Positions 8,552-15,984 are shown, counted from the first letter of the stretch. The stretch is 64,000 nt of DNA from Candidatus Levyibacteriota bacterium (GCA_029260965.1 JAJDCG010000002.1:1-64000), one strand, 5' to 3'. Numbers and translations: made by a program. Notes: a model not told the origin generated them from the sequence alone.

Positions 8552-9262
8552 ATGAAGTATCACATTGATTTTGACATTGAATTTAAACGAAACCCCCACA
8601 AGGGGCTTTATATTGCGCTTGAGGGCATAGATGGGTCTGGAAAAACCACACAAATTGATAAACTCTTTGAGTATTTTAAAAAACAAGGCAGGGAAGTTGT
8701 CAAAACTCGTGAGCCAAGAAAAGATGATGGTTTGATAGGTGAGCTGATTCAAAAAATTCTTAATGGAAAGACCAAAGTGCCCTCAATTGCAATTCAGTAT
8801 TTATTTAGTGCTGATCGGGGCATGCATCATTCAGAGCTTATAGAACCTGCATTGAAAGCAGGAAAGATTGTAATCTCCGATAGATGTTTTTGGTCAGCTG
8901 TTCCATATGGAATTTTGGATTTGGATCAGGAATTTGATCCAAATAGCGCGAGATATATCATGGTCGCACAAAGCATACTTTCTATGTATCATCAATTTAT
9001 AACCCCAGACAATACTATTTATCTTGATATTCCAGTTGAGCGCGCTATTGAAAGGCTTTCAAAAATGACTCATGAGAAAGAAATTTATGAAGAAAAACAA
9101 AAAATAAAGAAAGCAAAAGAGGGTTATGAATGGCTCTTGAAACAATTTCCAGAGGAGTTTAAAATAATTGATGCGACAAAAAGCGTTGAGGAGGTGGCGA
9201 CCGAAATCCTCTCGGTAATTAATCAATCATCAAGCAGATTCATCAAAAAATTGGATAATTAG
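8552..9262 (+). CDS. tmk: Thymidylate kinase
   Basis: 236 aa. Phosphorylates dTMP to dTDP with ATP. A P-loop (IALEGIDGSGKTTQ) is preceded by about 17 extra N-terminal residues; the TMP-site DR motif appears in VISDRCFWSAVPYG, and TREPRKDDGLIG follows the family pattern. The last codons (LDN and the TAG stop) are made from an intergenic heptad repeat that continues to the next gene. The gap before it carries two copies of TTTCGGA. It lies between dcd and a dUTPase-fold gene, consistent with one dTTP-synthesis operon. Confidence 0.93.
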   Translation: MKYHIDFDIEFKRNPHKGLYIALEGIDGSGKTTQIDKLFEYFKKQGREVVKTREPRKDDGLIGELIQKILNGKTKVPSIAIQYLFSADRGMHHSELIEPALKAGKIVISDRCFWSAVPYGILDLDQEFDPNSARYIMVAQSILSMYHQFITPDNTIYLDIPVERAIERLSKMTHEKEIYEEKQKIKKAKEGYEWLLKQFPEEFKIIDATKSVEEVATEILSVINQSSSRFIKKLDN

Positions 9263-9297
9263 ATGATTTGGAATTAGTTGATTTGTTGATTTATTAA
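9251..9297. repeat. Intergenic degenerate heptad repeat, copy 1
   Basis: AT-rich sequence readable as successive 7-mers (TTGGATA, ATTAGAT, GATTTGG, AATTAGT, TGATTTG, TTGATTT). It overlaps the end of tmk and ends 5 nt before the next start codon. Related stretches lie at 15985-16050, 29678-29742, 33387-33428 and 46292-46345. Confidence 0.55.
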
Positions 9298-9302
9298 AAT
9301 TT

Positions 9303-9842
9303 ATGGTAATAGGTCCAAAAAAATTATTACAATTAGTTAAAAAGATAAAACTTGTTGAGAATTTGTCTGAGCGAGAGTTGACCAATCCAGAAGGAGCGGG
9401 ATTTGATCTGCGTCTTGGTGAGGTTTATAAAATATCAGGAAAAGCCTTTCTTGGTGTGACAGAAAGGCATACGGCTGAGGTCAGTCTTGTCAAAGCTTAT
9501 GATGAAAAAAGAGTACAAAAAGTAGTCATTAAACCTGGTGAATTTTACCTGATTAAAACACTTGAATCAGTTAACATGCCTGATAATTTGACAGCGAGCA
9601 TCACGCCTCGTTCCACTACTTATCGGTCAGGTCTTTATATCCGTACAGGTAACGTGCCGCCGGGATATTGCGGTGGACTTAATTTTGGATTAAAAAATGA
9701 AGGACCAGTTCCTGTCACAATTGAGCTGGGCGCGCGAGTAGTCCACATTCAATTTCATGAGGTCGCAGGCGGTGGCAATCTGTATCGTGGCCAATGGCAG
9801 GGCGGACGAGTAACTACTACGAAAAAAGAAAAGCAAGTGTAA
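9303..9842 (+). CDS. dCTP deaminase/dUTPase-family protein
   Basis: 179 aa with the trimeric dUTPase/Dcd fold: GFDLRLGEVYKI near the N-terminus, TPRSTTYRSGLYIRTGNVPPGYCGGLNFGLKNEG in the core, and a Gly/Arg-rich C-terminus (GQWQGGRVTTT) resembling the flexible arm that closes over the dUTPase active site. With a clear Dcd two genes upstream, this one more probably hydrolyses dUTP to dUMP, the substrate of ThyA, but a second deaminase is possible. There is no Shine-Dalgarno site; the start is preceded by the heptad repeat. Confidence 0.8.
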   Translation: MVIGPKKLLQLVKKIKLVENLSERELTNPEGAGFDLRLGEVYKISGKAFLGVTERHTAEVSLVKAYDEKRVQKVVIKPGEFYLIKTLESVNMPDNLTASITPRSTTYRSGLYIRTGNVPPGYCGGLNFGLKNEGPVPVTIELGARVVHIQFHEVAGGGNLYRGQWQGGRVTTTKKEKQV

Positions 9843-9921
9843 ATTGTTGAAAGAATTAAATGTTTTCGTATCCCTTGCCTTATAGAAACTCCTCCATCAT
9901 TGATAATAAAGGTGCCTTAGG

Positions 9922-9963
9922 TTACACAATTTTTTGAGACGATCGTCTTTAAAAATTGTGTAA
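9922..9963. repeat. Dispersed palindrome, copy 2 (GACGATCGTC core)
   Basis: A 42-nt inverted repeat centred between 9942 and 9943. All arm positions pair except one T/T mismatch and one G/T wobble. It carries the same core and arms as 1427-1462 in opposite orientation. It lies in the 178-nt gap between the dUTPase-fold gene and thyA, 16 nt before the thyA -35. There is no clean T-tract, so it is not a convincing terminator. Confidence 0.75.
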
Positions 9964-10020
9964 AGAAAAGTTTATCTATTGATTTGTTTGGTTGGTTATT
10001 GGTAGTATTGGGTAAATATT

Positions 10021-10998
10021 ATGGCAGGTCAAAAACATCCAGAATATCAATATCTAGAGCTTTTGAAAGACATTCTCAAAAATGGCGTTGTAAATGTGGA
10101 TCGGGGGACTGGGGTCAAATCATACAGCGTTTTTGGCAGGCAGTCTAGGTATGATTTGTCTGAGAGCTTTCCTCTTCTTACCACCAAAAGAGTTTATTGG
10201 AATGGGGTCCTCAAAGAGCTTTATTGGTTCATGTCAGGGGATTCCAATATCAAATATCTAGTTGATAACAATGTTCATATCTGGGATGATTATCCCTACA
10301 AAATATATAGCAAAAAGCAAAAAGCAAAAAGCAAAAAGCTGACAAAAGAAGAGTTTATACAAAAAATCGCAAACGATAAAAAATTTGCCAAAAAGTGGGG
10401 CGAGTTGCCCAGAATTTATGGCGAGATGTGGAGGAGATGGCCGACTCGGAAAAAAGGCAAAACAGTTGATCAGCTAGGATGGTTGATCAAGGAGTTGCGT
10501 GATGATCCAGATGCCAGAAATGCGATAGTTAACAGCTGGAATCCTGAATATCTCTATACAATGGCTGATAAGAAAGATACATCTTATTTCCCAATTTGCC
10601 ACAATATGTATCAGGTAAGTGTCAAAGATGGTAAGTTATCATTGCACTTGTATCAGAGGAGTTGTGATATGTTTCTTGGCGTGCCGTTTAATATCGGCAG
10701 TTATTCGCTTTTGGCTGTGATTTTGGCAAAAATCTTGGGGTACAAGCCAGGTGAATTCATCCATACATATGGAGATGCACATATTTATGAAAATCACGTG
10801 GCACAAGTCAGGGAGCAGTTAAAGAGAAAGCCTCGTCCTTTTCCGAGGCTAAAACTTGGTAATTTTAAAAATCTTTCCGATTTCAGACCAGAGAAAGTTG
10901 AGCTAGTCGGCTACGAACCACACCCGACCATCAAGGCGGAGTTGACGGTCGCGGGGGGATATTTTGAAGGAAAGAAAAAATCAAAAAGTAAAAAATAA
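10021..10998 (+). CDS. thyA: Thymidylate synthase
   Basis: 325 aa; converts dUMP and methylene-THF to dTMP and DHF. Visible are the N-terminal GVKSYSVFGRQSRYDL, TTKRVYWNGVLKELYWFMSG, the catalytic cysteine in FPICHNMYQ, and the near-invariant QRSCDMFLGVPFNIGSYSLL. It is longer than the 264-aa E. coli enzyme because of an insertion around residues 95-145, the place where Lactobacillus-type enzymes also have one. Part of the insertion is coded by four AGCAAAA heptamers (10308-10340). A lysine-rich tail ends the protein. A promoter (TTGATT at 9979-9984, TAGTAT at 10003-10008) leaves a very short leader. Confidence 0.96.
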   Translation: MAGQKHPEYQYLELLKDILKNGVVNVDRGTGVKSYSVFGRQSRYDLSESFPLLTTKRVYWNGVLKELYWFMSGDSNIKYLVDNNVHIWDDYPYKIYSKKQKAKSKKLTKEEFIQKIANDKKFAKKWGELPRIYGEMWRRWPTRKKGKTVDQLGWLIKELRDDPDARNAIVNSWNPEYLYTMADKKDTSYFPICHNMYQVSVKDGKLSLHLYQRSCDMFLGVPFNIGSYSLLAVILAKILGYKPGEFIHTYGDAHIYENHVAQVREQLKRKPRPFPRLKLGNFKNLSDFRPEKVELVGYEPHPTIKAELTVAGGYFEGKKKSKSKK

Positions 10999-11070
10999 AA
11001 TCCCATTCTCCTCATTTTCAATTTTTAAAAAACGGAAAAAACATAAAAACAAAACATCCTAATTACCTCG

Positions 11071-11102
11071 CTATGTTTCCATGTATTGATACATGGAAAC
11101 AT
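11071..11102. promoter_or_regulatory. Palindromic operator candidate 1, upstream of the TrpR-like gene
   Basis: Perfect 14-bp arms ATGTTTCCATGTAT/ATACATGGAAACAT around a central TG (11073-11102), with CT on the 5' side. The same 32 nt recur exactly at 11527-11558, immediately after the gene. The centre contains TTGATA (11086-11091), which with TAGGAT (11109-11114) at 17-bp spacing makes a promoter for the gene. A protein bound here would cover the -35 box, so autorepression is likely. Confidence 0.75.
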
Positions 11103-11136
11103 GTGTGGTAGGATGGTTTTATAGTTTAATTTTATT

Positions 11137-11526
11137 ATGGGAAAGCCGAGAGAAGAGGTCAAAAATAGAGAGTATTATAAAGATATACATTTTCTTTATG
11201 AAATTTTGGGCACACTCAAAGATGTTGATGAGGTAAAGCTTTTTATCAAAGATATGCTCACAACATCTGAGCTTCGTATGCTCAAAAGGCGTTGGCATAT
11301 AGCAAATTTGCTAGATGAGGGACATGATATGAGAAGTGTTGCTAGGAAGGCAAAAGCAAGTACCCAGACAGTTGCAAAAATAAAAAAGATTATAGAGGAA
11401 GGATATGGAGGTTTGAGATTGGCGATAAACAGGGTAGATGAGAGAATAAAAAAAGAACATAAAGAATATGTAAAATCAAAAACCCCAAGAGGAGGTTCAC
11501 TTTTTGTAAAAAACTGGTTTAAATAA
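11137..11526 (+). CDS. TrpR/YerC-family helix-turn-helix regulator
   Basis: 129 aa. The core LTTSELRMLKRRWHIANLLDEG...MRSVARKAKASTQTVAKIKK matches the Trp-repressor/YerC (YecD) fold: an all-helical dimer with a helix-turn-helix at about residues 66-88. A basic C-terminal tail follows (RIKKEHKEYVKSK). The ligand cannot be read from the sequence; relatives include the tryptophan-binding TrpR, but also proteins without a known co-repressor. The gene sits between thyA and DHFR and is bracketed by two identical palindromes, one over its own -35. That is strong circumstantial evidence for autoregulation and possible control of the thymidylate/folate genes. Confidence 0.8.
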   Translation: MGKPREEVKNREYYKDIHFLYEILGTLKDVDEVKLFIKDMLTTSELRMLKRRWHIANLLDEGHDMRSVARKAKASTQTVAKIKKIIEEGYGGLRLAINRVDERIKKEHKEYVKSKTPRGGSLFVKNWFK

Positions 11527-11558
11527 CTATGTTTCCATGTATTGATACATGGAAACAT
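11527..11558. promoter_or_regulatory. Palindromic operator candidate 2, downstream of the TrpR-like gene
   Basis: An exact 32-nt copy of 11071-11102, beginning at the base after the stop codon. It is followed by AAGGAGGG rather than T's, so it is a poor terminator. No -10 box lies at a usable distance from its central TTGATA, so unlike copy 1 it is not a promoter part. It may be a second repressor site allowing looping, or the other end of a small cassette. Confidence 0.7.
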
Positions 11559-11584
11559 AAGGAGGGATTGTATGAGGGGTTTTG

Positions 11585-11660
11585 GATAATCAGGAATTAG
11601 GAACTTGGGATTAGGAACTTGGGATTGGGGATTCAGAATTAAGGATTTAAACTATGAATT
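11585..11660. repeat. Degenerate heptad array upstream of DHFR
   Basis: Reads as consecutive 7-mers: AGGAATT, AGGAACT, TGGGATT, AGGAACT, TGGGATT, GGGGATT, CAGAATT, AAGGATT. AGGAACT-TGGGATT is repeated exactly. It belongs to the same heptad theme as other boundaries in this window. No gene is seen in it. Confidence 0.55.
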
Positions 11661-11765
11661 AAGTACTAGATGCCGAGAAGATCAAGAAGATCAAAGAGAT
11701 GCAGGATATTAAAAATATTAGGTAAATTACTAAGAATAGTAGATAATAAAAATAGATTTGAATAT

Positions 11766-12263
11766 ATGAGTAATAAAAAAAGGATTTCAATAGTCGTGGC
11801 GATTGATGAGAAAAGGGGGATTGGGAAAAATAATGATCTTCTTTTTAAAATTCCTGAGGATTTTAAACGAATGAAGGAGCTGACTACTGATCATCCTGTT
11901 GTGATGGGGAGAAAAACTTTTGAGTCAATTGGACGAGTGTTGCCAGATCGCACGAATGTCATCATCACTCGTGATCCCAAATATAAAATATCTGGTGCAG
12001 TTGTGGTGGCCTCGCTTGAGGAGGGTCTGGAAATAGCCGAGAGAAGTGAGGGAGCGGATGAAATAATTGTCTTTGGTGGAGGGCAGATTTTCAAAGAAGC
12101 GCTTGATAAAGATCTGATTGATCGTTTGTACCTCACAATAGTTGAAGGGGATTATGGTGCTGATGTATTTTTTCCTGATTATTCGCAGTTTAATAAGGTG
12201 ATTGAAGAAGTTGATCGTGAAGCAGATGGATACAAGTACAAATTCCTGACACTTGAAAAATAA
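11766..12263 (+). CDS. folA: Dihydrofolate reductase
   Basis: 165 aa, normal for DHFR. Reduces the DHF made by ThyA back to THF with NADPH. Signatures are ISIVVAIDEKRGIGKNNDLLFKIPEDFKRMKELT, VVMGRKTFESIG, DRTNVIITRDP, and IIVFGGGQIFKEAL. The open frame reaches upstream to 11670 with a basic stretch foreign to the family. A TAGATT box at 11753-11758 ends 7 nt before ATG 11766, matching the promoter-to-start spacing seen elsewhere, so I choose that start. It is followed by glyA, which completes the folate cycle. Confidence 0.93.
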   Translation: MSNKKRISIVVAIDEKRGIGKNNDLLFKIPEDFKRMKELTTDHPVVMGRKTFESIGRVLPDRTNVIITRDPKYKISGAVVVASLEEGLEIAERSEGADEIIVFGGGQIFKEALDKDLIDRLYLTIVEGDYGADVFFPDYSQFNKVIEEVDREADGYKYKFLTLEK

Positions 12264-12266
12264 AGG

Positions 12267-12295
12267 TTGCAAATGCGGGAAAAAGTTTGTATATT
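12267..12295 (+). promoter_or_regulatory. Promoter of glyA
   Basis: TTGCAA (12267-12272), 17-bp spacer, TATATT (12290-12295). The GTG at 12302 is 6 nt downstream, at the expected transcript start. The in-frame TTG at 12287 is within the promoter and cannot be the start if this promoter is used. Confidence 0.7.
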
Positions 12296-12301
12296 AAGAA
12301 C

Positions 12302-13621
12302 GTGCAAAACCTCAAAAAAACAGATTCAGAGATTTATAACCTCATCAAACAGGAAGAGCAAAGACAAAAAGACGTACTTGAGATGATCCCATCGGAAAAC
12401 TACACTTCACAAGCTGTGATGGAAGCACTTGGTACTGTTTTGACCAATAAATACTCAGAGGGGTTTCCCAAAAAAAGATATTATCAGGGAAATGCAGTTG
12501 CAGATAGTGTTGAGATGCTTGCTCAAGAGAGAGCTCAGAAGCTTTTTGGTGTGCCGTATGCAAACGTGCAACCTTATTCAGGAAGTCCTGCCAATGCTGC
12601 TATTTACTTCGCGCTTTTGAAGCCTGGAGACAAGATAATGGGCATGTCGCTTTCTTTTGGCGGGCATCTGACACATGGAGCAAAACTCAATATGTCCAGC
12701 ACTTTTTATAAAGCAATTCCATATACGCTGGGGAAGGATGGTTTGCTTGATTATGACGCGATTGAGAAGCAGGCAGTGAAAGAAAAGCCTCAGATCATAG
12801 TGGCAGGGTTTACGGCATATCCCAGAAAAATCGATTTTAAAAGATTTGCGCAAATTGCAGAAAAGGTGGGTGCCTATCTGTTGGCTGATATATCACACAT
12901 CACAGGCTTGGTAGTTGCTGGAGAGCATGAGTCTCCTGTGAAATACGCTGATGTAGTGATGACAACAACTCATAAAACACTAAGGGGTCCAAGAGGTGCG
13001 ATGATAATGGTAACTGACAAGGGTTTGAAGCGTAATCCTGACATGCCTCTAGATATTGAACGGGCAATAATTCCTGGTCTTCAGGGAGGACCGCATGATA
13101 ATCAGACAGCAGCGATTGCTGTTTGTTTACTTGAAGCAAGCATGCCCTCATTCAAAAAATATGGAGCCCAGATTGTCAAAAACACTAAAGCTTTAGCCTC
13201 AGAGTTGACGCGTCTTGGTTTTGATCTTGTTAGTGGGGGATCTGATAACCACTTGATTTTGATTGATTTACGAAGCAAAAAAGTTAATGGCGCGCCAGCA
13301 GCACTCGCTCTTGAAATGGCAGGGATAGTTCTCAATAAAAACGGTGTGCCTTTTGATACAAATCCGCCTTTTTATCCCTCTGGAATACGACTTGGAACAC
13401 CTGCTATTACAACTCGAGGGATGAAAGAAAAAGATATGAAAAAAGTGGCAGACTGGATGGCGCGTGCAATTGATGAGGTGGCAGGTGAGGATCTGCCAAG
13501 TGACAAGGAAAAAAGACGCGAGATTTGGAAAAAGATGAAGAAAGAAATAATAGCCAACAAGAAATTGAAATTAATCGCAAAAGAAGTGAAGATGTTTTGT
13601 TCTAAATTCCCCGTGCCCTAG
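12302..13621 (+). CDS. glyA: Serine hydroxymethyltransferase
   Basis: 439 aa. A PLP enzyme that moves the serine hydroxymethyl group to THF, giving glycine and the methylene-THF used by ThyA. Recognisable are MIPSENYTSQAVMEALGTVLTNKYSEG, the PLP-binding GSPANAA region, and the Schiff-base lysine in VMTTTHKTLRGPRGAMI. The length is somewhat above the E. coli enzyme (417 aa). The 3' end overlaps the convergent vWA gene by 4 nt. Together with thyA and DHFR it forms a complete thymidylate cycle within 4 kb. Confidence 0.96.
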   Translation: MQNLKKTDSEIYNLIKQEEQRQKDVLEMIPSENYTSQAVMEALGTVLTNKYSEGFPKKRYYQGNAVADSVEMLAQERAQKLFGVPYANVQPYSGSPANAAIYFALLKPGDKIMGMSLSFGGHLTHGAKLNMSSTFYKAIPYTLGKDGLLDYDAIEKQAVKEKPQIIVAGFTAYPRKIDFKRFAQIAEKVGAYLLADISHITGLVVAGEHESPVKYADVVMTTTHKTLRGPRGAMIMVTDKGLKRNPDMPLDIERAIIPGLQGGPHDNQTAAIAVCLLEASMPSFKKYGAQIVKNTKALASELTRLGFDLVSGGSDNHLILIDLRSKKVNGAPAALALEMAGIVLNKNGVPFDTNPPFYPSGIRLGTPAITTRGMKEKDMKKVADWMARAIDEVAGEDLPSDKEKRREIWKKMKKEIIANKKLKLIAKEVKMFCSKFPVP

Positions 13622-14610
13622 GGAGCAGTAGGGGTGCCGCAGATGTTTTCGAAAATTCCGTTTAGAATTGGTGTTAGATTATTTCCATCCACACTATTTG
13701 CAAAGTATTTATCATCAGGGTCTGAAGAGGTATCTTTTAAAAGTAGCAACAGGTCAGTTTCAAATGCTTTATCTTTTGAGCTTGTAATGGCTATAGAGTA
13801 AATATCAATTCCTAGATCTTTTATTTCCTGAGGAATATTGGTTGGTACGCGCGGATCCTGTATTTTTGCAAAACATCTACTACCTGAGCGAGTTATGCAT
13901 TCACCAGGGTTTGACGTCTCTGGTACGCCATCAGAGAGGAAAACTAAATTGAATTTATAGTTAGAAAATCTAGGATCAGCTTTCGCTTTTTCAAGATCAC
14001 CCTTTACAGCCTGAAAAGCAGATCGTGTGTGTGTGAATCCATTTGGTCTGATGTTGCTGACTACTGATTTTGCTTTATCTCCAACGGTTTTGAAGAGATC
14101 CATTGTCACATCATTTCTTTGATTGTTATTAAATGTCCTTATCCCAACAAGGGAGGTGTCTGACATTTTGTTCAAGAATGAAGTAAGAGCAGATTTTTCT
14201 TTTGCGATTTTTGAAAAACCTTTACTATCATTTTCCCTCATAGATCCTGAAACATCTATCAGGAATTGGATTGCAATTGTTGCCTCACAGGTTTCGATCA
14301 AATCAAAAGTGTAAAGTTGTAAGTTGTTTTTGCCGTCTTTTTTGGGGAAGACAAACTCTTGCTTGGATTTTGTATTTAGGCCACCTGTAGAATTTATGAC
14401 CTTTAGTCTTTCAGGATCCTCGACCCTCTTGCCGGTTACAGGATCAAAAATATATTTTGAGCTCTCAGCATCGGGTCCTGAGGGATATGTGTCATGGGGT
14501 AGAAATCCCCCTGTCATATTAAATGCTAAAAGGGCGAGTAGAATGAGAAGGAAAATTATATAGAGATAGTGCATCCCTACGTTATTTTTCCATGGAGCAA
14601 TAGATGCCAT
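13618..14610 (-). CDS. Membrane-anchored von Willebrand factor A domain protein
   Basis: 330 aa. An N-terminal transmembrane segment (about residues 13-32) is followed by an extracytoplasmic region and a vWA domain from about residue 110. The metal-ion-dependent adhesion site is intact: DVSGSM (DxSxS), the threonine in GFTHTRSAF, and the aspartate in VFLSDGVPE. A pair of cysteines (GECITRSGSRCF) may form a disulfide. Family knowledge suggests adhesion or protein-protein binding at the cell surface. The promoter on the minus strand is TTGCAA, 17 bp, CATGAT, 6 nt before ATG, and is divergent from the rpsB promoter. Confidence 0.85.
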   Translation of the reverse strand: MASIAPWKNNVGMHYLYIIFLLILLALLAFNMTGGFLPHDTYPSGPDAESSKYIFDPVTGKRVEDPERLKVINSTGGLNTKSKQEFVFPKKDGKNNLQLYTFDLIETCEATIAIQFLIDVSGSMRENDSKGFSKIAKEKSALTSFLNKMSDTSLVGIRTFNNNQRNDVTMDLFKTVGDKAKSVVSNIRPNGFTHTRSAFQAVKGDLEKAKADPRFSNYKFNLVFLSDGVPETSNPGECITRSGSRCFAKIQDPRVPTNIPQEIKDLGIDIYSIAITSSKDKAFETDLLLLLKDTSSDPDDKYFANSVDGNNLTPILNGIFENICGTPTAP

Positions 14611-14648
14611 ACTTATATCATGCTAAAAATGATATTATTTTGCAACCA

Positions 14649-14677
14649 TTGCAACATGGGTCTGTTTTTTGTATAAT
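14649..14677 (+). promoter_or_regulatory. Promoter of the rpsB operon
   Basis: TTGCAA (14649-14654), 17-bp spacer, TATAAT (14672-14677). It is the strongest consensus promoter in the window. Unlike most others it produces a real leader of about 67 nt. Confidence 0.8.
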
Positions 14678-14683
14678 ATACCA

Positions 14684-14750
14684 ATCTTTGCACATCTGAG
14701 TTTATTCCCTGTGTTTAAACACATTTTCAGATGGAAGTTAAAGGGGATTT
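14684..14750 (+). promoter_or_regulatory. Structured 5' leader of rpsB
   Basis: CATCTGA (14693-14699) pairs with TCAGATG (14727-14733) and encloses the palindrome TGTGTTTAAACACA (14710-14723). A Shine-Dalgarno site (AAAGGGG, 14740-14746) follows before ATG 14751. The layout suggests an autoregulatory leader bound by S2, as known for rpsB in other bacteria, but the structure here is my own reading. Confidence 0.45.
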
Positions 14751-15521
14751 ATGAAAAGTATTACACTTGAACAATTATTAGAGGCAGGTTGCCACTTCGG
14801 ACACCAAGTCCAGCGTGCAAATCCACAGGCAAAAGAATTTATATTTGAGGCACGTGATGGGATTCACATCATTGATCTTGAAAAGACAAAAGAGGGTCTT
14901 GAAGCTGCAGGTGAATTTGCGAAAAATCTTGCTAAAGACGGAAAAACACTCCTCATTCTAGGTACCAAAAAACAAGCTCAGGAAATAATCAAAGATGAAA
15001 TCAAGAAGCTCGATGATCAGGGTAATTTGTATTTTGTTTTCAGACGGTGGATAGGTGGAACTTTGACAAACTTTGAAGAAGTTGCCAAGAATTTCAAGAA
15101 GCTCAAAGACATAGTTGATAGACTTGCAGACAAAAATGCTCGTGCAATTTACACAAAAAAAGAACTGTCTGATTGGGATAAGGACAGGGTAAAACTTGAG
15201 ATGTTTTATGGTGGTATCAAAGACATGAAAAAAGTACCTGATGCGCTTTTTATAGTTGATACTAATCTTGAGAAAGTAGCTGCTGATGAAGCGCTCAAAA
15301 TGAATATCCCAACAATTGGTATTACTGATACTAACGCAGATCCAATGATCATCACCTATCCCATCCCAGCAAACGATGACGCAGTAGGATCTCTGAAGCT
15401 CGTGATCAGCTATATAATCGAATCATGGAGTGAAGGTCGGTCTGCAAAGCAGACTTCTGATGCAAAGAAAGAAAAAGCAGAGGAAAAAGCAAAAGCTAAA
15501 GAGGATGCAAAAGAGTCATAG
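14751..15521 (+). CDS. rpsB: 30S ribosomal protein S2
   Basis: 256 aa, a usual S2 length. Matches include the N-terminal LLEAGCHFGHQVQRANPQAKEFIFEARDGIHIIDL, the RRWIGGTLTNF segment, and the C-terminal IPTIGITDTNADPMIITYPIPANDDAVGSLKLV. The C-terminus is a Lys/Ala/Glu-rich tail. It is the first gene of rpsB-tsf-frr, expressed from a strong promoter with a structured leader. Confidence 0.97.
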   Translation: MKSITLEQLLEAGCHFGHQVQRANPQAKEFIFEARDGIHIIDLEKTKEGLEAAGEFAKNLAKDGKTLLILGTKKQAQEIIKDEIKKLDDQGNLYFVFRRWIGGTLTNFEEVAKNFKKLKDIVDRLADKNARAIYTKKELSDWDKDRVKLEMFYGGIKDMKKVPDALFIVDTNLEKVAADEALKMNIPTIGITDTNADPMIITYPIPANDDAVGSLKLVISYIIESWSEGRSAKQTSDAKKEKAEEKAKAKEDAKES

Positions 15522-15527
15522 GCATTT

Positions 15528-15983
15528 ATGGTAAAAGTAGACATAAAACAACTTAAAAAACTGAGAGATGAGACATCGGCGTCAATTGCTGACTGTAGAA
15601 AAGCACTTGAAGAGACAGGTGGTGACTACAAGAAAGCACTTGAGTGGATAAAAAAGAGAGGAATCGAAAAAGCTAGTAAAAAAGCTGATCGAGAGACATC
15701 CCAGGGAATTATTGATTCATACATTCATCAGGGTGGAAAAATTGGCGTGTTGGTTGAAATTGCCTGCGAAACAGATTTTGTTGCAAAAACTGATGAGTTT
15801 AAGAATCTATCACACGAAGTCGCTATGCAGATATCTGCTATGAATCCAAAAAGTGTTGATTCTCTCCTGAAGCAGGATTATATCCGAGACGGATCACAAA
15901 CCATAGAAGATTTGGTTAAGAGTGCGATAGGGAAATTGGGAGAAAATATAACAGTAAAACGTTTCGCGCGTTTTGAGATATAG
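15528..15983 (+). CDS. tsf: Elongation factor Ts, short form
   Basis: 151 aa. Nucleotide exchange factor for EF-Tu. The N-terminal UBA-like domain (IKQLKKLRDETSASIADCRKALEETGGDYKKALEWIKKRG) and the core EIACETDFVAKTDEF, which inserts beside the EF-Tu nucleotide site, are intact. The chain stops after one core subdomain, ending ITVKRFARFEI. E. coli EF-Ts has 283 residues and Thermus about 196, so this is among the shortest layouts. It starts 6 nt after rpsB, so the two are translated from one mRNA. The usual next gene, pyrH, is absent. Confidence 0.95.
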   Translation: MVKVDIKQLKKLRDETSASIADCRKALEETGGDYKKALEWIKKRGIEKASKKADRETSQGIIDSYIHQGGKIGVLVEIACETDFVAKTDEFKNLSHEVAMQISAMNPKSVDSLLKQDYIRDGSQTIEDLVKSAIGKLGENITVKRFARFEI

Positions 15984-15984
15984 A

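Noticed and set aside
9922..9963. The palindrome as an ordinary terminator
   Set aside because: The stem is AT-rich, has no clean T-tract on either side, and recurs as a near-identical copy elsewhere, which terminators do not.
11071..11558. The 32-nt palindromes plus gene as an insertion sequence
   Set aside because: The enclosed gene is a DNA-binding regulator, not a transposase, no target duplication is evident, and one palindrome forms part of a promoter; a small cassette is not fully excluded.
11670..11765. Basic N-terminal extension of DHFR
   Set aside because: Foreign to DHFR, and a -10-like box sits 7 nt before ATG 11766.
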